From positions 38,379 to 102,378 of the forward strand of contig NZ_BBZJ01000034.1 in NCBI RefSeq assembly GCF_001417775.1: a DNA stretch of 64,000 nt. The letters are read 5' to 3'. The position numbers and the translations under genes were made by a program. This stretch comes from Streptomyces sp. TP-A0356. Its GTDB lineage: Bacteria > Actinomycetota > Actinomycetes > Streptomycetales > Streptomycetaceae. Each line of letters starts with the position of its first letter. Positions within the stretch are counted from its first letter, which is position 1. The notes under the pieces are model-generated. The model was not told the origin of the DNA, did no database searches, and worked only from the letters and a program-made list of their open reading frames with translations. Positions 16,060 through 23,633 of this stretch are shown piece by piece.

Positions 16060-17076
16060 ATGTACGGGACGAGGAGTGCCGGGGGACGGGCCGCCGCCGC
16101 GGCGGTGGGGGCCGCGCTGCTGCTGGCCGGGTGTTCCTCCTCCGGGGGCGGCGACCGGAAGAACGACTCGGGTGGGGCGATCACCCAGCAGCCGAAGACC
16201 TCCGACCCGTTCTGGGTCAACCCGGACGGCAACGCGGCACGGCAGGTCGCCGCGTACCGGAAGGCCGGGAAGACGGCCGAGGCGGACCAGATCAGGAAGA
16301 TCGCCGAGCGGCCCACGGGGGAGTGGATCGGGCCGGAGAACCCCGAGGCGGAGGCGCAGGGATTCACCGAGGCCGCGCGGAAGGCGGACCGGACGGCGCT
16401 GCTGGTCCTCTACAACGTCCCGCACCGCGACTGCGGACAGTTCTCGCAGGGCGGCGCGGCGGACGGCAACGCGTACCGGACCTGGATCGACGGCGTGGCC
16501 CGGGGCATCGGGGACCGGCGGGCGACGGTGATCCTGGAGCCGGACGCCGTGCTGCACATGGTGGACGGCTGCACGCCGGCCCAGTTCCACGAGGAGCGGT
16601 ACGACCTGCTGAAGGGCGCGATCGCCAAGCTCAAGGCGCTGAAGAACACCAAGGTGTACCTGGACGCGGGCAACGCGGGCTGGCAGCACCCCGACCGCAT
16701 CTTCCAGCCGCTCCAGCGGGCCGGCGTCGCCCAGGCCGACGGCTTCGCCGTGAACGTCTCCAACTTCTACTCGACGCCGGAGTCGATCGCGTACGGCAAG
16801 CAGCTGTCGGCGAAGGTCGGCGGCAAGCACTTCGTGATCGACACCAGCCGCAACGGCAACGGGCCCTATGCGACGGGTGATCCCCAGCAGCGCTGGTGCA
16901 ACCCGCCGGGGCGGGCCCTGGGCGAGACCCCGACGACGAGCACGGCGGACCCGCTGGTGGACGCGTATCTGTGGGTGAAGCGCCCGGGCGAGTCCGACGG
17001 CACGTGCCAGGGCGGTCCGAAGGCCGGGGACTGGTGGGCGGCGTACGCGCTCAAGCTCGCGGAGGCCAGCAAGTAG
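16060..17076 (+). CDS. cslZ: Glycoside hydrolase family 6 lipoprotein (CslZ)
   Basis: A 338-residue GH6 endoglucanase-type lipoprotein. The signal peptide ends in the lipobox LLAGC. Catalytic signatures of GH6 are present: LVLYNVPHRDCGQFSQGG with the proton-donor-side Asp, VILEPDAVLHM, and AYLWVKRPGESDG near the C-terminus. GH6 enzymes cut beta-1,4-glucans with inversion. It is convergent with glxA, and the set cslA-glxA-cslZ is known in Streptomyces for making and trimming a cellulose-like glycan at hyphal tips. AAGGGGGAG at 16047-16055 fixes the ATG at 16060. Confidence 0.9.
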   Translation: MYGTRSAGGRAAAAAVGAALLLAGCSSSGGGDRKNDSGGAITQQPKTSDPFWVNPDGNAARQVAAYRKAGKTAEADQIRKIAERPTGEWIGPENPEAEAQGFTEAARKADRTALLVLYNVPHRDCGQFSQGGAADGNAYRTWIDGVARGIGDRRATVILEPDAVLHMVDGCTPAQFHEERYDLLKGAIAKLKALKNTKVYLDAGNAGWQHPDRIFQPLQRAGVAQADGFAVNVSNFYSTPESIAYGKQLSAKVGGKHFVIDTSRNGNGPYATGDPQQRWCNPPGRALGETPTTSTADPLVDAYLWVKRPGESDGTCQGGPKAGDWWAAYALKLAEASK

Positions 17077-17108
17077 GCGCTCTTGGAGCTCTTACACGTG
17101 CGCGGGTG

Positions 17109-19043
17109 TCAGGGGACCTTGACCCACTGCGCCACGCTCGGCGTTCCCTGGTCGTCGTCGACGAACAGCATGTACCACCCGGACTGGACGAGGTTGCGGT
17201 TCTTCGGGACCGTCACCGTGATCGTGGCCCCCGACGTCTTGAAGTCCAGCGCGATCGACCGCTGATCCACGTCCGTGACGTGCGTGGACGCGCTCGGCCG
17301 GATCAGCCGCACCTTCTTGATCGACGAGGCGTGCTGCGAGGTGAACGTTCCCGAAGCACCGCGTGCGATGGTCGCCGGCCCGCCCGACAGCGAGGGCCGT
17401 GCGTCCCGGTACAGATACGGCGGCGTGTAGATCTCGATGCGCTGCTCGAACTTGCCGGGCTTGGTGTTCGCCCTGTCGCCGTACAGCGAGTCGGAGCCGA
17501 AGAACATCACCCGGCCGTCGGGCAGCAGGAGCGAGCCCGAGTGGTAGTTGCGGCCCACCAGCGGGTCGGCGACCCGCTGGAGCGTGTTGGTGTCCGGGTG
17601 GTAGATCCGCGCCTGGAGGATGTCGGAGTCACTGCGGCCCCGGTAGTCCTCCGAGCCGCCCGAGACCAGCACCGTGTCGTCGGGAAGGATCGAGGACTGC
17701 GGGTAGCGCGTGCCCTTCTCCAGCGTCGGCCCGTCCACGAAGTGCGGGTTCTTCGCCTTCAGGTCGACCAGCCGCGTCCTGTTGGTCGACAGTGCGGACT
17801 CGCCCACCCCGCCGCCACCGATCACCATGTACCTCTCGTCCTGTGCCGGTGGCAGCAGCACCGTCCCGGACGTCTCCATCATGTTCGGGTCGCTGAGCCC
17901 CGGCACCTTGGTGAACTTGTTGCTGTCGACGTCCCAGACACCGGGGTCGCGGCCCACGTCGGCCGGACCGTAGCCCGCGTTCGAACCCGAGTAGAAGACC
18001 TTGCCGTTCTGCATCAGGAACAGTGCGGGATAGGTCGGGAACTGGCGGATCTTCGGCGTGTACGTCCACTTCTTGGTCCCCGGATCGAAGATCTCGTTCT
18101 TGCCCGGGACCAGCTGGCCGATGTCGTCGAGGCCGGACACGCTGAGGATCCTGCCGTCGCCCAGGGTGGTGAGCGTCGGGTACCAGCGGGCTTCGTTCAT
18201 CGGGTCGACCTTGATGTACTTCTCGGCGACCGGATCGAACTCGTAGGCGTCCCGGATGCCTTGGAAGTCCTTCTTGTCGAGGGCGAGCTTCTGCGCGATG
18301 CCATAGGTGTTGCGCGCGTCGGCGCCCGTCAGGCCCCGGATCCGGTAGTTGTCCTGGGTGCCGGTCTCGTACTGGGAGCCGCTCTGCTGCGCCTCGACGT
18401 ATATACGGCCGAGGCCCGGGTCGTTGCGCAGGAACCTGCCCGTCCCGTCGAAGACCTTCTTCGCCCGCGGCACCAGGACGGGGTCCTTGGACACGAAGGT
18501 CTTGCCGTTCGCCCTGCCGGTGAACCCCGTGCCCGCGGGCAGAGTGATCGGCTTGTCCGGGTTCTCGTTGTGGACGATCATCAGGCCGCCGGCCTTGGTG
18601 ACGTCACCCTTCAGCTTCTCGTACCGCTTGGTGCCGCCCGCGATCAGGATGTCGCCGTTGTCCAGCTGGGTGTGGCCCGTGCAGAACAGGTCGTTCGGCG
18701 TCGGGACCTTCTTGATCGTGCCCTTGACCGGGTCCCAGATCCGGGAGTCGAACCGCTTCTTGTCGAAGTTGACCTGGTTGTTGCCCGAGCCCGCGACGAG
18801 CAGCACCTTCCCGGTGTGCAGCAGGACCGCGTGGATGGTGTCCTGGCGGTACTCCTCGGGGAACTCGATGATCTGCCAGTGGCCGTTCTGCGCCTTGTAC
18901 TCGGGCTTGTCGATCGTGTACTGGTGATACCGCTGCGACCCGAAGCGGTACAGCCACGGTCCGTTCATTCCGGCCAGTGCGAGGACCACCGCCGTACCTA
19001 TCGCGAGACGGCGGGCACGACGGCGGCCGGCCTGGTCCTTCAT
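17109..19043 (-). CDS. glxA: Galactose-oxidase-like radical copper oxidase GlxA
   Basis: A 644-residue copper oxidase with one N-terminal membrane anchor (residues about 11-30), a kelch beta-propeller and a C-terminal immunoglobulin-like domain. Alignment by eye with galactose oxidase identifies Cys121 (FCTGH) and Tyr288 (ARWYPT) as the thioether-linked pair, Tyr500-His501 (RNYHSG) and His588 (STHVTDVDQR) as copper ligands; Trp287 is next to the cross-linked Tyr. Streptomyces GlxA is required with CslA for glycan deposition at hyphal tips and for morphogenesis (established). Its ATG overlaps the cslA stop by 4 bases, so the two are translated together. Confidence 0.95.
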   Translation of the reverse strand: MKDQAGRRRARRLAIGTAVVLALAGMNGPWLYRFGSQRYHQYTIDKPEYKAQNGHWQIIEFPEEYRQDTIHAVLLHTGKVLLVAGSGNNQVNFDKKRFDSRIWDPVKGTIKKVPTPNDLFCTGHTQLDNGDILIAGGTKRYEKLKGDVTKAGGLMIVHNENPDKPITLPAGTGFTGRANGKTFVSKDPVLVPRAKKVFDGTGRFLRNDPGLGRIYVEAQQSGSQYETGTQDNYRIRGLTGADARNTYGIAQKLALDKKDFQGIRDAYEFDPVAEKYIKVDPMNEARWYPTLTTLGDGRILSVSGLDDIGQLVPGKNEIFDPGTKKWTYTPKIRQFPTYPALFLMQNGKVFYSGSNAGYGPADVGRDPGVWDVDSNKFTKVPGLSDPNMMETSGTVLLPPAQDERYMVIGGGGVGESALSTNRTRLVDLKAKNPHFVDGPTLEKGTRYPQSSILPDDTVLVSGGSEDYRGRSDSDILQARIYHPDTNTLQRVADPLVGRNYHSGSLLLPDGRVMFFGSDSLYGDRANTKPGKFEQRIEIYTPPYLYRDARPSLSGGPATIARGASGTFTSQHASSIKKVRLIRPSASTHVTDVDQRSIALDFKTSGATITVTVPKNRNLVQSGWYMLFVDDDQGTPSVAQWVKVP

Positions 19044-20983
19044 TTCTTGTGTCCCCCAAGGGCGATCTGCATGGTCTGGTCACTGTCTCCGTGTCCGGCC
19101 CAGGTGGGCCGCTGCCCCGGCGCGTGCGCACCGACGGCCCGCTGCGGTATGACCGGGCTGTCCTGCGGCTCGGCCGCGTCGGACGGCCGCTTCCTCTCCT
19201 GCCGCAGCGTCCAGCGCCATACGAAGAGGGGCGAGGCCGTGATCAGCAGGGCGATCGAGGCCCAGGTGATCATCGCGGGATGGGAGTGACCGAGGAGGAG
19301 GCCGGCGGCGATCGAGCCGCCGAAGACCAGGACGAAGAACAGATGGATCCGGAAGGTCCCGAACAGGGTGTCCGGGCTTGTCGAAGCCCCCTTGGGAGTG
19401 ACCACGAACGTGCTCTTGCGACGCAGCACGGCGTCCATGAGCGAGCGGGCGTAGACGGGCGCCGACAGCGCCGACATCACCATCCCGGCCACGCCGCCGG
19501 AGCCCTCCGGCTCGTGCGGCGAGACGTTGTGCCGGCGGTTCCAGATGTACAGGCCGATCTGCAGCGCCGAGGCGTTGCCGTACAGCATCAGCCAGACCGT
19601 CGGGTCGATGTTCACACCCGAGGCGCCCAGCCCCAGGAACAGCGCACAACTCAGCGCCGCCAGGATCCAGTTGAGGGCCGACATCGGATAGAAGACGATC
19701 ATCATCGTGTAGTTGAAGAGCTTGCCCGGCGACAGCGAGAAGAAGCCCTTCCAGTACTGCTTGAGGATCGTCTCGTACGTGCCCCGTGACCAGCGCAGCT
19801 GCTGGGTGAAGAAGTCCGTCCAGGCGCCCGGGCCCTCGCCGACCGCGAGCACGTCCGGGGTGTAGACCGACCTCCACTTCTTCCCGGTGGCGGGGTTGCG
19901 GTGGCGGTGCATCTCGAAGCCGGTCGCCATGTCCTCGGTGATCGAGTCGTACAGCCCGCCGATCTGCTTGAGCGCCTTGATGCGTACGGCGTTGGAGGTG
20001 CCGACGAACATGGGGGCGCCGTAGCGGTTGCCGGCCCGCTGGATCAGCGCGTGGAAGAGGAACTGCTGCGACTCTGCGGCCTTGGTGACGAAGGTGTCGT
20101 AGTTGCCGTACACCTGGGGGCCGATGACGAAGCCGACGTCCGGGTCGCGGAAGAAGCCCAGCATCCTCTCCAGATAGTTGGGCAGCGGCACGTGGTCGGT
20201 GTCCACGGAGGCGAAGTAGTCGTACTCGTCGCCGTGCGCCTCCAGCCAGGCGTTGTAGTTGCCGTGCTTCGTCCTGGCGCGGTGCGGGCCCTTGGGCTGG
20301 TTCCACCTGGGGATGCCCTTGCGGGTGAAGTGGTGCACACCCAGGCGCTCGCAGACCGCCTTCACCTCCGGGTCGTCGCCCTCGTCGAGGAGCCAGACAT
20401 GCAGAAGGCCCCGGTGCCGCAGCCGTACGGCCGCCTCCAGGGTCTTCGTCACCATCGACAGCGGTTCCTTGCCGGGGACGTACGTGGTGATGAAGGCGAC
20501 TCTGGTGCCGGTCTCGGGCACCACCGGGATCGGGTCGCGGGCGACCAGCGTGGCGTGCGCGTTCGACAGCACGTTCATGCAGCGGAAGAACTCGATCAGG
20601 CCGATCGAGACGAGCATCACGACGTCGAGGGCCGGCAGGAAGTCGTAGGCGGGATAGTCGCGTTCGGTCCAGTGCGCGGGCTGGAGCAGCCAGGCGAGCA
20701 GGATCAGCGACAGCAGCGGCGCCGCACTCAGCATGAGGGCGGCGCGGACGCGGTGCGGCTCGTGGGAGAGCAGTGAGCGGTACTGGACCTTGTACGGCTT
20801 GGTGGGATCCGGTTGTGTGAGGGGTCCCGCCAGCCGGCTGTAGTGCTCGTAGTCGTATCTGGGAAGTGTGTTCCGGATCCGGTGGATGCTGCCGGTGTGG
20901 CCCGTCCGGTGTGCCGGCACCCTGAGCCGGGTCGTCTCTGACGGGTCGAAGTCCTGCCGGGCGCCCGTCGGCGTCGACGTCAT
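19040..20983 (-). CDS. cslA: Cellulose-synthase-like glycosyltransferase CslA
   Basis: A 647-residue GT2 processive glycosyltransferase. Two N-terminal helices precede the catalytic domain, which has FITTYVPGKE, LDEGDDPEV, the metal motif VDTDH, TEDM and the acceptor motif QQLRWSRG; four to five more helices follow. It uses a UDP-sugar to polymerise and export a beta-glucan-like chain at growing tips. S. coelicolor CslA is linked to apical growth and interacts with tip proteins (established). The N-terminal 60 residues are cytosolic and arginine-rich. It is first in a cslA-glxA operon; GGGGG precedes the ATG at 20983. Confidence 0.95.
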   Translation of the reverse strand: MTSTPTGARQDFDPSETTRLRVPAHRTGHTGSIHRIRNTLPRYDYEHYSRLAGPLTQPDPTKPYKVQYRSLLSHEPHRVRAALMLSAAPLLSLILLAWLLQPAHWTERDYPAYDFLPALDVVMLVSIGLIEFFRCMNVLSNAHATLVARDPIPVVPETGTRVAFITTYVPGKEPLSMVTKTLEAAVRLRHRGLLHVWLLDEGDDPEVKAVCERLGVHHFTRKGIPRWNQPKGPHRARTKHGNYNAWLEAHGDEYDYFASVDTDHVPLPNYLERMLGFFRDPDVGFVIGPQVYGNYDTFVTKAAESQQFLFHALIQRAGNRYGAPMFVGTSNAVRIKALKQIGGLYDSITEDMATGFEMHRHRNPATGKKWRSVYTPDVLAVGEGPGAWTDFFTQQLRWSRGTYETILKQYWKGFFSLSPGKLFNYTMMIVFYPMSALNWILAALSCALFLGLGASGVNIDPTVWLMLYGNASALQIGLYIWNRRHNVSPHEPEGSGGVAGMVMSALSAPVYARSLMDAVLRRKSTFVVTPKGASTSPDTLFGTFRIHLFFVLVFGGSIAAGLLLGHSHPAMITWASIALLITASPLFVWRWTLRQERKRPSDAAEPQDSPVIPQRAVGAHAPGQRPTWAGHGDSDQTMQIALGGHKK

Positions 20984-21286
20984 GAGTCATCCCCCCGCAC
21001 GCATACGTGCGCGTGTTCGTTGATCTTTCGCCCGCCCGCTCCGGTCCCCCTCGACCATCGCGAACGGTCAGTGACTGGTCGGCCTCACCGCGTCACGTAT
21101 CATATCGACACGAAACGCGACCTTCCGGTTGCATGATGCCCCCCTCGACATCCGTTCAGCCGGGACCCCCATCCCGCGCGCCGCAACCGGCCCGAGCCCC
21201 CAACTGCCCTCTCTCGGCAGTCCCTTGACGTCCAGGGTTCTATGGCGTCCGGCATGATCGCAAGAGCGAAACACGGTGTTTACCGG
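20984..21286. other. Non-coding region before cslA
   Basis: About 300 bases between cslA and the FadR-type gene, both on the minus strand. I see no gene. TATGAT on the minus strand (21099-21104 reversed) could be a -10 box for the cslA operon, but no convincing -35 was found. The stretch is somewhat less GC-rich than its surroundings, as expected for a promoter region. Confidence 0.4.
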
Positions 21287-21829
21287 TCATACCCGCTCAT
21301 TGAGACGCTTCTTGGAGTCTTCTGGTGCGGTTGAGACCACCTGTGTACGGAAGTTGAGAAAGTGTTGCCTCATGGCCTCCTTTGCGGGTACGGCATCCCC
21401 GGACCGCACCGCGTCGAGGATCTCCCGGTGCTGCCGGCAGATGACCTCCGGATCCCGCGGCACGTCCACCAGATCCGTGCGGACGCGGTGGAACGCGTCC
21501 CGGAAGGCCCCCAGCACCTCGCTCGGCAGCGCGTTGCCCAGCCCTCGGTAGAGGGTGGCGTGAAAGGCGCGGTCGGTCTCGGCGAGGCCGGCCCCTTGCC
21601 CGGTCTCCTGTTCCATACGATCGACGAGTGCGTCCAGTGCGACGAGGTCCCGCTCCGGCACCCGGCTGGCCAGCCGGGAGACCAGTCCCGTCTCCACCGC
21701 CTCGCGCACCGAGTTCCGGCCGGCGCCGAGCGGCGTCATGAGTTCGGGCTCGGTCGGCAGGACCGCGCCCGGGGGCAGGCGGCGGTCGACGATGAGTCTC
21801 CTGATCCGCTCCTGCAGGTCGCGTCCCAT
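21287..21829 (-). CDS. FadR/GntR-type regulator with internal deletion
   Basis: An intact 180-residue frame that starts as a GntR winged helix (LQERIRRLIVDRRLPPGAVLPTEPEL, then GAGRNSVREAV) and passes directly into the middle of an FCD ligand-binding domain (ETGLVSRLASRVPERDLVALDALVDRMEQE ... CRQHREILDAVRSGDAVPAKEAM). In normal FadR-type proteins some 50-60 residues, the wing and the first FCD helices, lie between SVREA and ETGLV. Both ends carry the VREA(L) motif, so the loss looks like recombination between short direct repeats. The wing is gone, so DNA binding is doubtful; it may be a decaying gene. Start ATG 21829, or TTG 21850. Confidence 0.7.
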   Translation of the reverse strand: MGRDLQERIRRLIVDRRLPPGAVLPTEPELMTPLGAGRNSVREAVETGLVSRLASRVPERDLVALDALVDRMEQETGQGAGLAETDRAFHATLYRGLGNALPSEVLGAFRDAFHRVRTDLVDVPRDPEVICRQHREILDAVRSGDAVPAKEAMRQHFLNFRTQVVSTAPEDSKKRLNERV

Positions 21830-21882
21830 GGCCAGAGGCCATCCAGCCAATCGGTGCGGGCTCCCCGTGCGGAGGGATGCGA

Positions 21883-21912
21883 AATGGCCCCTCGGGTGAG
21901 CGAGGGGCCATT
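21883..21912 (-). terminator. Terminator hairpin of the first tRNA-Lys
   Basis: AATGGCCCCTCG (21883-21894) pairs perfectly with CGAGGGGCCATT (21901-21912), a 12-bp stem with a 6-base loop. It lies 8 bases beyond the 3' end of the tRNA on the minus strand. Confidence 0.8.
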
Positions 21913-21919
21913 CCGGTCG

Positions 21920-21993
21920 TGCGCCGCCAGGGACTCGAACCCCGGACCCGCTGATTAAGAGTCAGCTGCTCTAACCAACTGAGCTAGCGGCGC
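21920..21993 (-). tRNA. tRNA-Lys (anticodon CTT), copy 1
   Basis: Read on the minus strand: 7-bp acceptor stem GCGCCGC/GCGGCGC, D-arm with AGCTCAGTTGGTTAGAGC, anticodon loop CTCTTAA with CTT, and the T-arm GGTTCGAGTCC. The length is 74 bases and the discriminator is A. CCA is not encoded. It is identical to the copies at 26,934 and 37,354. Confidence 0.95.
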
Positions 21994-22213
21994 CTGCTGA
22001 CCTGGAGAACTCTACCCGATGTGGAGGGGTGCTCCTGTCCGTGGGGCGCGGCGGCGGCCCGTCGTCCGGATGTGCCCGGACGCGCCGAGAGCGGCCCGTG
22101 TACATCATTCGGACCGTCAACATGCGGTTCCGGTGGCGGGTTGGAAAACTGACGGTCATACAGAAATGAGGGTGATTCACCTCAAAACGAACAGGGAGTG
22201 TGAGGGTCGTCTC

Positions 22214-23563
22214 ATGGAGACTCCGGTATTCGAGGAATTCGAACCCCAGCGTGGCTGCGACTGCCCAGGATGCGTACACGGGTACCATGGCGTCCCCCTC
22301 CCCTCCCTCTTCGGGCCGGCCGGCCGCCCGGCGGTGCGCAAGGCCCTCGCCCTGGCCGCCGCCGCGGGCACGGTGCTCGGAGTGGGTCATGCGGCGCCGG
22401 CCGTGGCGGCCGCCCACGCGCCGCTGCGGCCGGGGACCCCCGCGGAGGACGATCCTCCCGCCACCCCGCAGGGCCGCACGGCACCGCTGCACGGCTCGGG
22501 CTGGATGCCGGCCCCGGCCCTGGTGCCCACGACGACCCGGGCGCAGATCATCAACCGGGCGAAGAAGTGGGTCAGCGCCCAGGTCCCGTACAGCATGGAC
22601 AAGTACTGGTCGGACGGTTACCGGCAGGACTGCTCCGGCTTCGTCTCGATGGCCTGGAACCTCGGTACCAACGAGTGGACGGGCAGCCTCGACCGGTTCG
22701 GCGTCCGCATCGCCAAGGACGATCTGCAGCCGGGTGACATGCTCCTCTTCCACAACCCCGCCAACCCGGAGAAGGGCTCGCACGTCGTCATCTTCGGCGG
22801 CTGGACGGACTACACGCACACGTACTACATCGCCTACGAGCAGACCCCGCCGGTGGCCCGTCGGCAGTCCACGCCGTACGCGTACTGGGTCAATTCCGGC
22901 CGCTATGTGCCGTACCGCTACAAGCACATCGTCGACAGCAAGGGCGGCACCCAGGGCAAGGACGCACCGGTCCCGGTGAACCTGCCCGCCTCGTCGGTGC
23001 GCTATCCGGGTGCCGCCTCCTTCGGTCCGGGCGCCGACAACGTGCACGTCACCGAGCTCGGCGGGCTCCTCGTCTCGCGCGGCGGGGCCCGCTTCTACAC
23101 GAGGGGTCCCGGGCCGCGCTGGAGCGAGGCGGACCGGCGGGCCACGCAGGCGTTCCAGCGGGCGCAGGGGTGGACGGGACGGGACGCGGACGGGCTGCCG
23201 GGGCCGACGACCTGGCAGTACCTGGCGCGGAAGAGGGGCAGGGACATCCCTCCGTCCGCGACTCCCGCCGGGGCCGCGGCTCCCGTCGGCGCCGCGGGGG
23301 CGCCGGGTGCCTCCTCGCCCGGAGTGCCCGGCTATCCGGGTCCGAGCAAGTTCCGGCCGGGCGCGAACAATCCGTACGTCACCCTGCTGGGCCGACAGCT
23401 GGTCAGGAAGGGGTTCGGCGCGCACTACACCGGCGGGCCCGGGCCGCGCTGGAGCGAGGCCGACCGGCGCAACGTCGAGGCGTTCCAGCGGTCCCAGGGC
23501 TGGCGCGGTGCCGCGGCCGACGGTTACCCGGGACCGGAGACCTGGCGGCGCCTGTTCTCCTGA
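22214..23563 (+). CDS. Secreted NlpC/P60-like protein with two peptidoglycan-binding domains
   Basis: A 449-residue exported protein. The short N-terminal head METPVFEEFEPQRGCDCPGCVH has a CDCPGC motif, followed by a signal-like hydrophobic segment VRKALALAAAAGTVLGVGHAAPAVAAA. An NlpC/CHAP-like domain follows with the catalytic Cys in DCSGFVSMAWNLG and the His in KGSHVVIFGGW. Two C-terminal repeats (SFGPGADN... and KFRPGANN...) each end WSEADRR..QAFQRAQGW and form peptidoglycan-binding domains joined by an Ala/Pro linker. It should cut or bind wall peptides. GAGGGT at 22202-22207 sets the ATG at 22214; an upstream in-frame ATG is at 22166. Confidence 0.85.
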   Translation: METPVFEEFEPQRGCDCPGCVHGYHGVPLPSLFGPAGRPAVRKALALAAAAGTVLGVGHAAPAVAAAHAPLRPGTPAEDDPPATPQGRTAPLHGSGWMPAPALVPTTTRAQIINRAKKWVSAQVPYSMDKYWSDGYRQDCSGFVSMAWNLGTNEWTGSLDRFGVRIAKDDLQPGDMLLFHNPANPEKGSHVVIFGGWTDYTHTYYIAYEQTPPVARRQSTPYAYWVNSGRYVPYRYKHIVDSKGGTQGKDAPVPVNLPASSVRYPGAASFGPGADNVHVTELGGLLVSRGGARFYTRGPGPRWSEADRRATQAFQRAQGWTGRDADGLPGPTTWQYLARKRGRDIPPSATPAGAAAPVGAAGAPGASSPGVPGYPGPSKFRPGANNPYVTLLGRQLVRKGFGAHYTGGPGPRWSEADRRNVEAFQRSQGWRGAAADGYPGPETWRRLFS

Positions 23564-23633
23564 CCCCCGTCCCGGCCCGATTCCCGACGCACCTCGGCAC
23601 GGCACTTCCCGGCGCGGAGGCATGGAGGCACGT

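Noticed and set aside
16896..19289. A 797-residue plus-strand frame opposite glxA
   Set aside because: Antisense shadow with repeated VRV/DQ runs; glxA on the other strand is certain.
19080..20990. A 636-residue minus-strand frame inside cslA
   Set aside because: It is the +1 shadow of cslA with Arg/Pro-rich composition and no domain; cslA itself shows all GT2 motifs.
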